Shown: positions 63,562 through 64,000 of the stretch, piece by piece
Numbering within the stretch: position 1 is the stretch's first letter
How the letters are laid out: the number at the start of each line of letters is the position of its first letter
NCBI GenBank assembly: GCA_020137815.1
Contig: CM035357.1
Span: 3,878,496 to 3,942,495, forward strand
Length of the DNA stretch: 64,000 nucleotides
DNA from: Hormiphora californensis
Taxonomy: Eukaryota > Ctenophora > Tentaculata > Cydippida > Pleurobrachiidae
Direction: 5' to 3'
Notes under the pieces: model-generated
The model's database searches: none
What the model was told of the DNA's origin: nothing
Seen by the model: only the letters and a program-made list of their open reading frames with translations
Program-made: the position numbers and the translations under genes

Positions 63562-64000
63562 TTACTAACAGTCCAGCTCTCAAGTTGTAGATCATCGACG
63601 ATCCGGAGAGTTTGACTGTTTTTAGTAAAGGAGAGTGCTGTTCTAGTACAAAATCTATCTATCTCCCTCTTTCCCTCTCGCTCTCACTTGCTCTCCCTCG
63701 CTCCCACCCTTCCTCTCTGGTTTGGTTTAGTAAAGGAGAGTGCTCTCCCTCCCTCCCTCCCTTCCTCTCTGATTTGGTTTAGTAAAAGAGAGTGCTCTCC
63801 CTCGCTCCCTCCCTTCCTCTCTGGTGTGGTTTGGTAAAATAGAGTGCTCTCCCTCGCTCCCTCCCTTCCTCTCTGGTGTGGTTTGGTAAAATAGAGTGCT
63901 CTCCCTCGCTCCCTCCCTTCCTCTCTGGTGTGGTTTGGTAAAAGAGATTGCTCTCCCTCGCTCCCTCCCTTCCTCTCTGGTTTGGTTCGGTAGTACAATA
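62910..64000. repeat. Repeat-only right end of the window
   Basis: GA/CT microsatellites (about 63240-63300, 63340-63402, 63512-63560). A hairpin-bearing unit appears twice (CTTTACTAACAGTCCAGCTC with its inverse TGGACTGTTTTTAGTAAAG; about 63400-63485 and 63558-63635). From about 63690 to the end is a roughly 60-bp tandem repeat (CTCCCTCGCTCCCTCCCTTC, about 5 units). I see no gene here. Confidence 0.85.

Noticed and set aside
63684-63998. 104-residue ORF with repeated REEGREGGRAL-type peptide
   Set aside because: It follows the 60-bp tandem repeat exactly and has no independent coding signature.

Overview
This is animal nuclear DNA. Genes have many short exons with GT-AG introns, and the protein families are metazoan: a Shaker-type voltage-gated potassium channel, rhodopsin-like GPCRs, laminin EGF-like (LE) domains, a Golgi carbohydrate sulfotransferase and a C-type lectin. 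The DNA is AT-rich and crowded with GA/CT microsatellites, foldback elements and small inverted-repeat transposons. I think of a marine invertebrate, possibly an early-branching one (sponge, placozoan or cnidarian), but the sequence alone does not settle the phylum. All exon models below were joined by hand from splice sites, reading phase and domain similarity.

The backbone of the window is one very large plus-strand gene with visible exons from 6342 to 59630. It encodes a secreted or matrix protein with the domain order of the short arm of a laminin beta chain: four LE domains (6342-14982), then beta-sandwich modules like laminin domain IV type B, then more LE domains (58773-59630). A normal laminin beta chain has one IV-B module; here I count six in tandem (about 17096-20103, 20448-26676, 27350-30056, 30236-38862, 41276-43770 and 45857-48618). 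The last visible LE domain is cut by an intron, so the gene probably continues to the right; the left end (signal peptide, LN domain) is not seen.

Other genes lie on the minus strand, at least three of them inside introns of this gene: a 5-exon GPCR (10296-11796), a single-exon GPCR (30972-31967) and a single-exon sulfotransferase (52291-53592). At the left edge is a Kv1-like channel (1-4376, 8 exons) with an in-frame TAA in the S3-S4 linker. At the right is a C-type lectin gene (60442-62758, 6 visible exons) with an apparent frameshift.

The rest is mobile and repetitive DNA. The most interesting item is a 3.5-kb element at 22873-26368. It has about 570-bp terminal inverted repeats and three same-strand ORFs, each with its own TATA box, and looks like a compact virus-like or transposon cassette. 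Others are a family of multi-hairpin 'cloverleaf' elements whose stems keep pairing while their sequence changes (6770, 34735, 57357); a 1.86-kb element with a mirrored array of an 18-bp motif (32591-34448); transposons ending in poly-G/poly-C; a roughly 2-kb 19-bp satellite; and a 3.1-kb inverted repeat carrying a decayed ORF in both arms.
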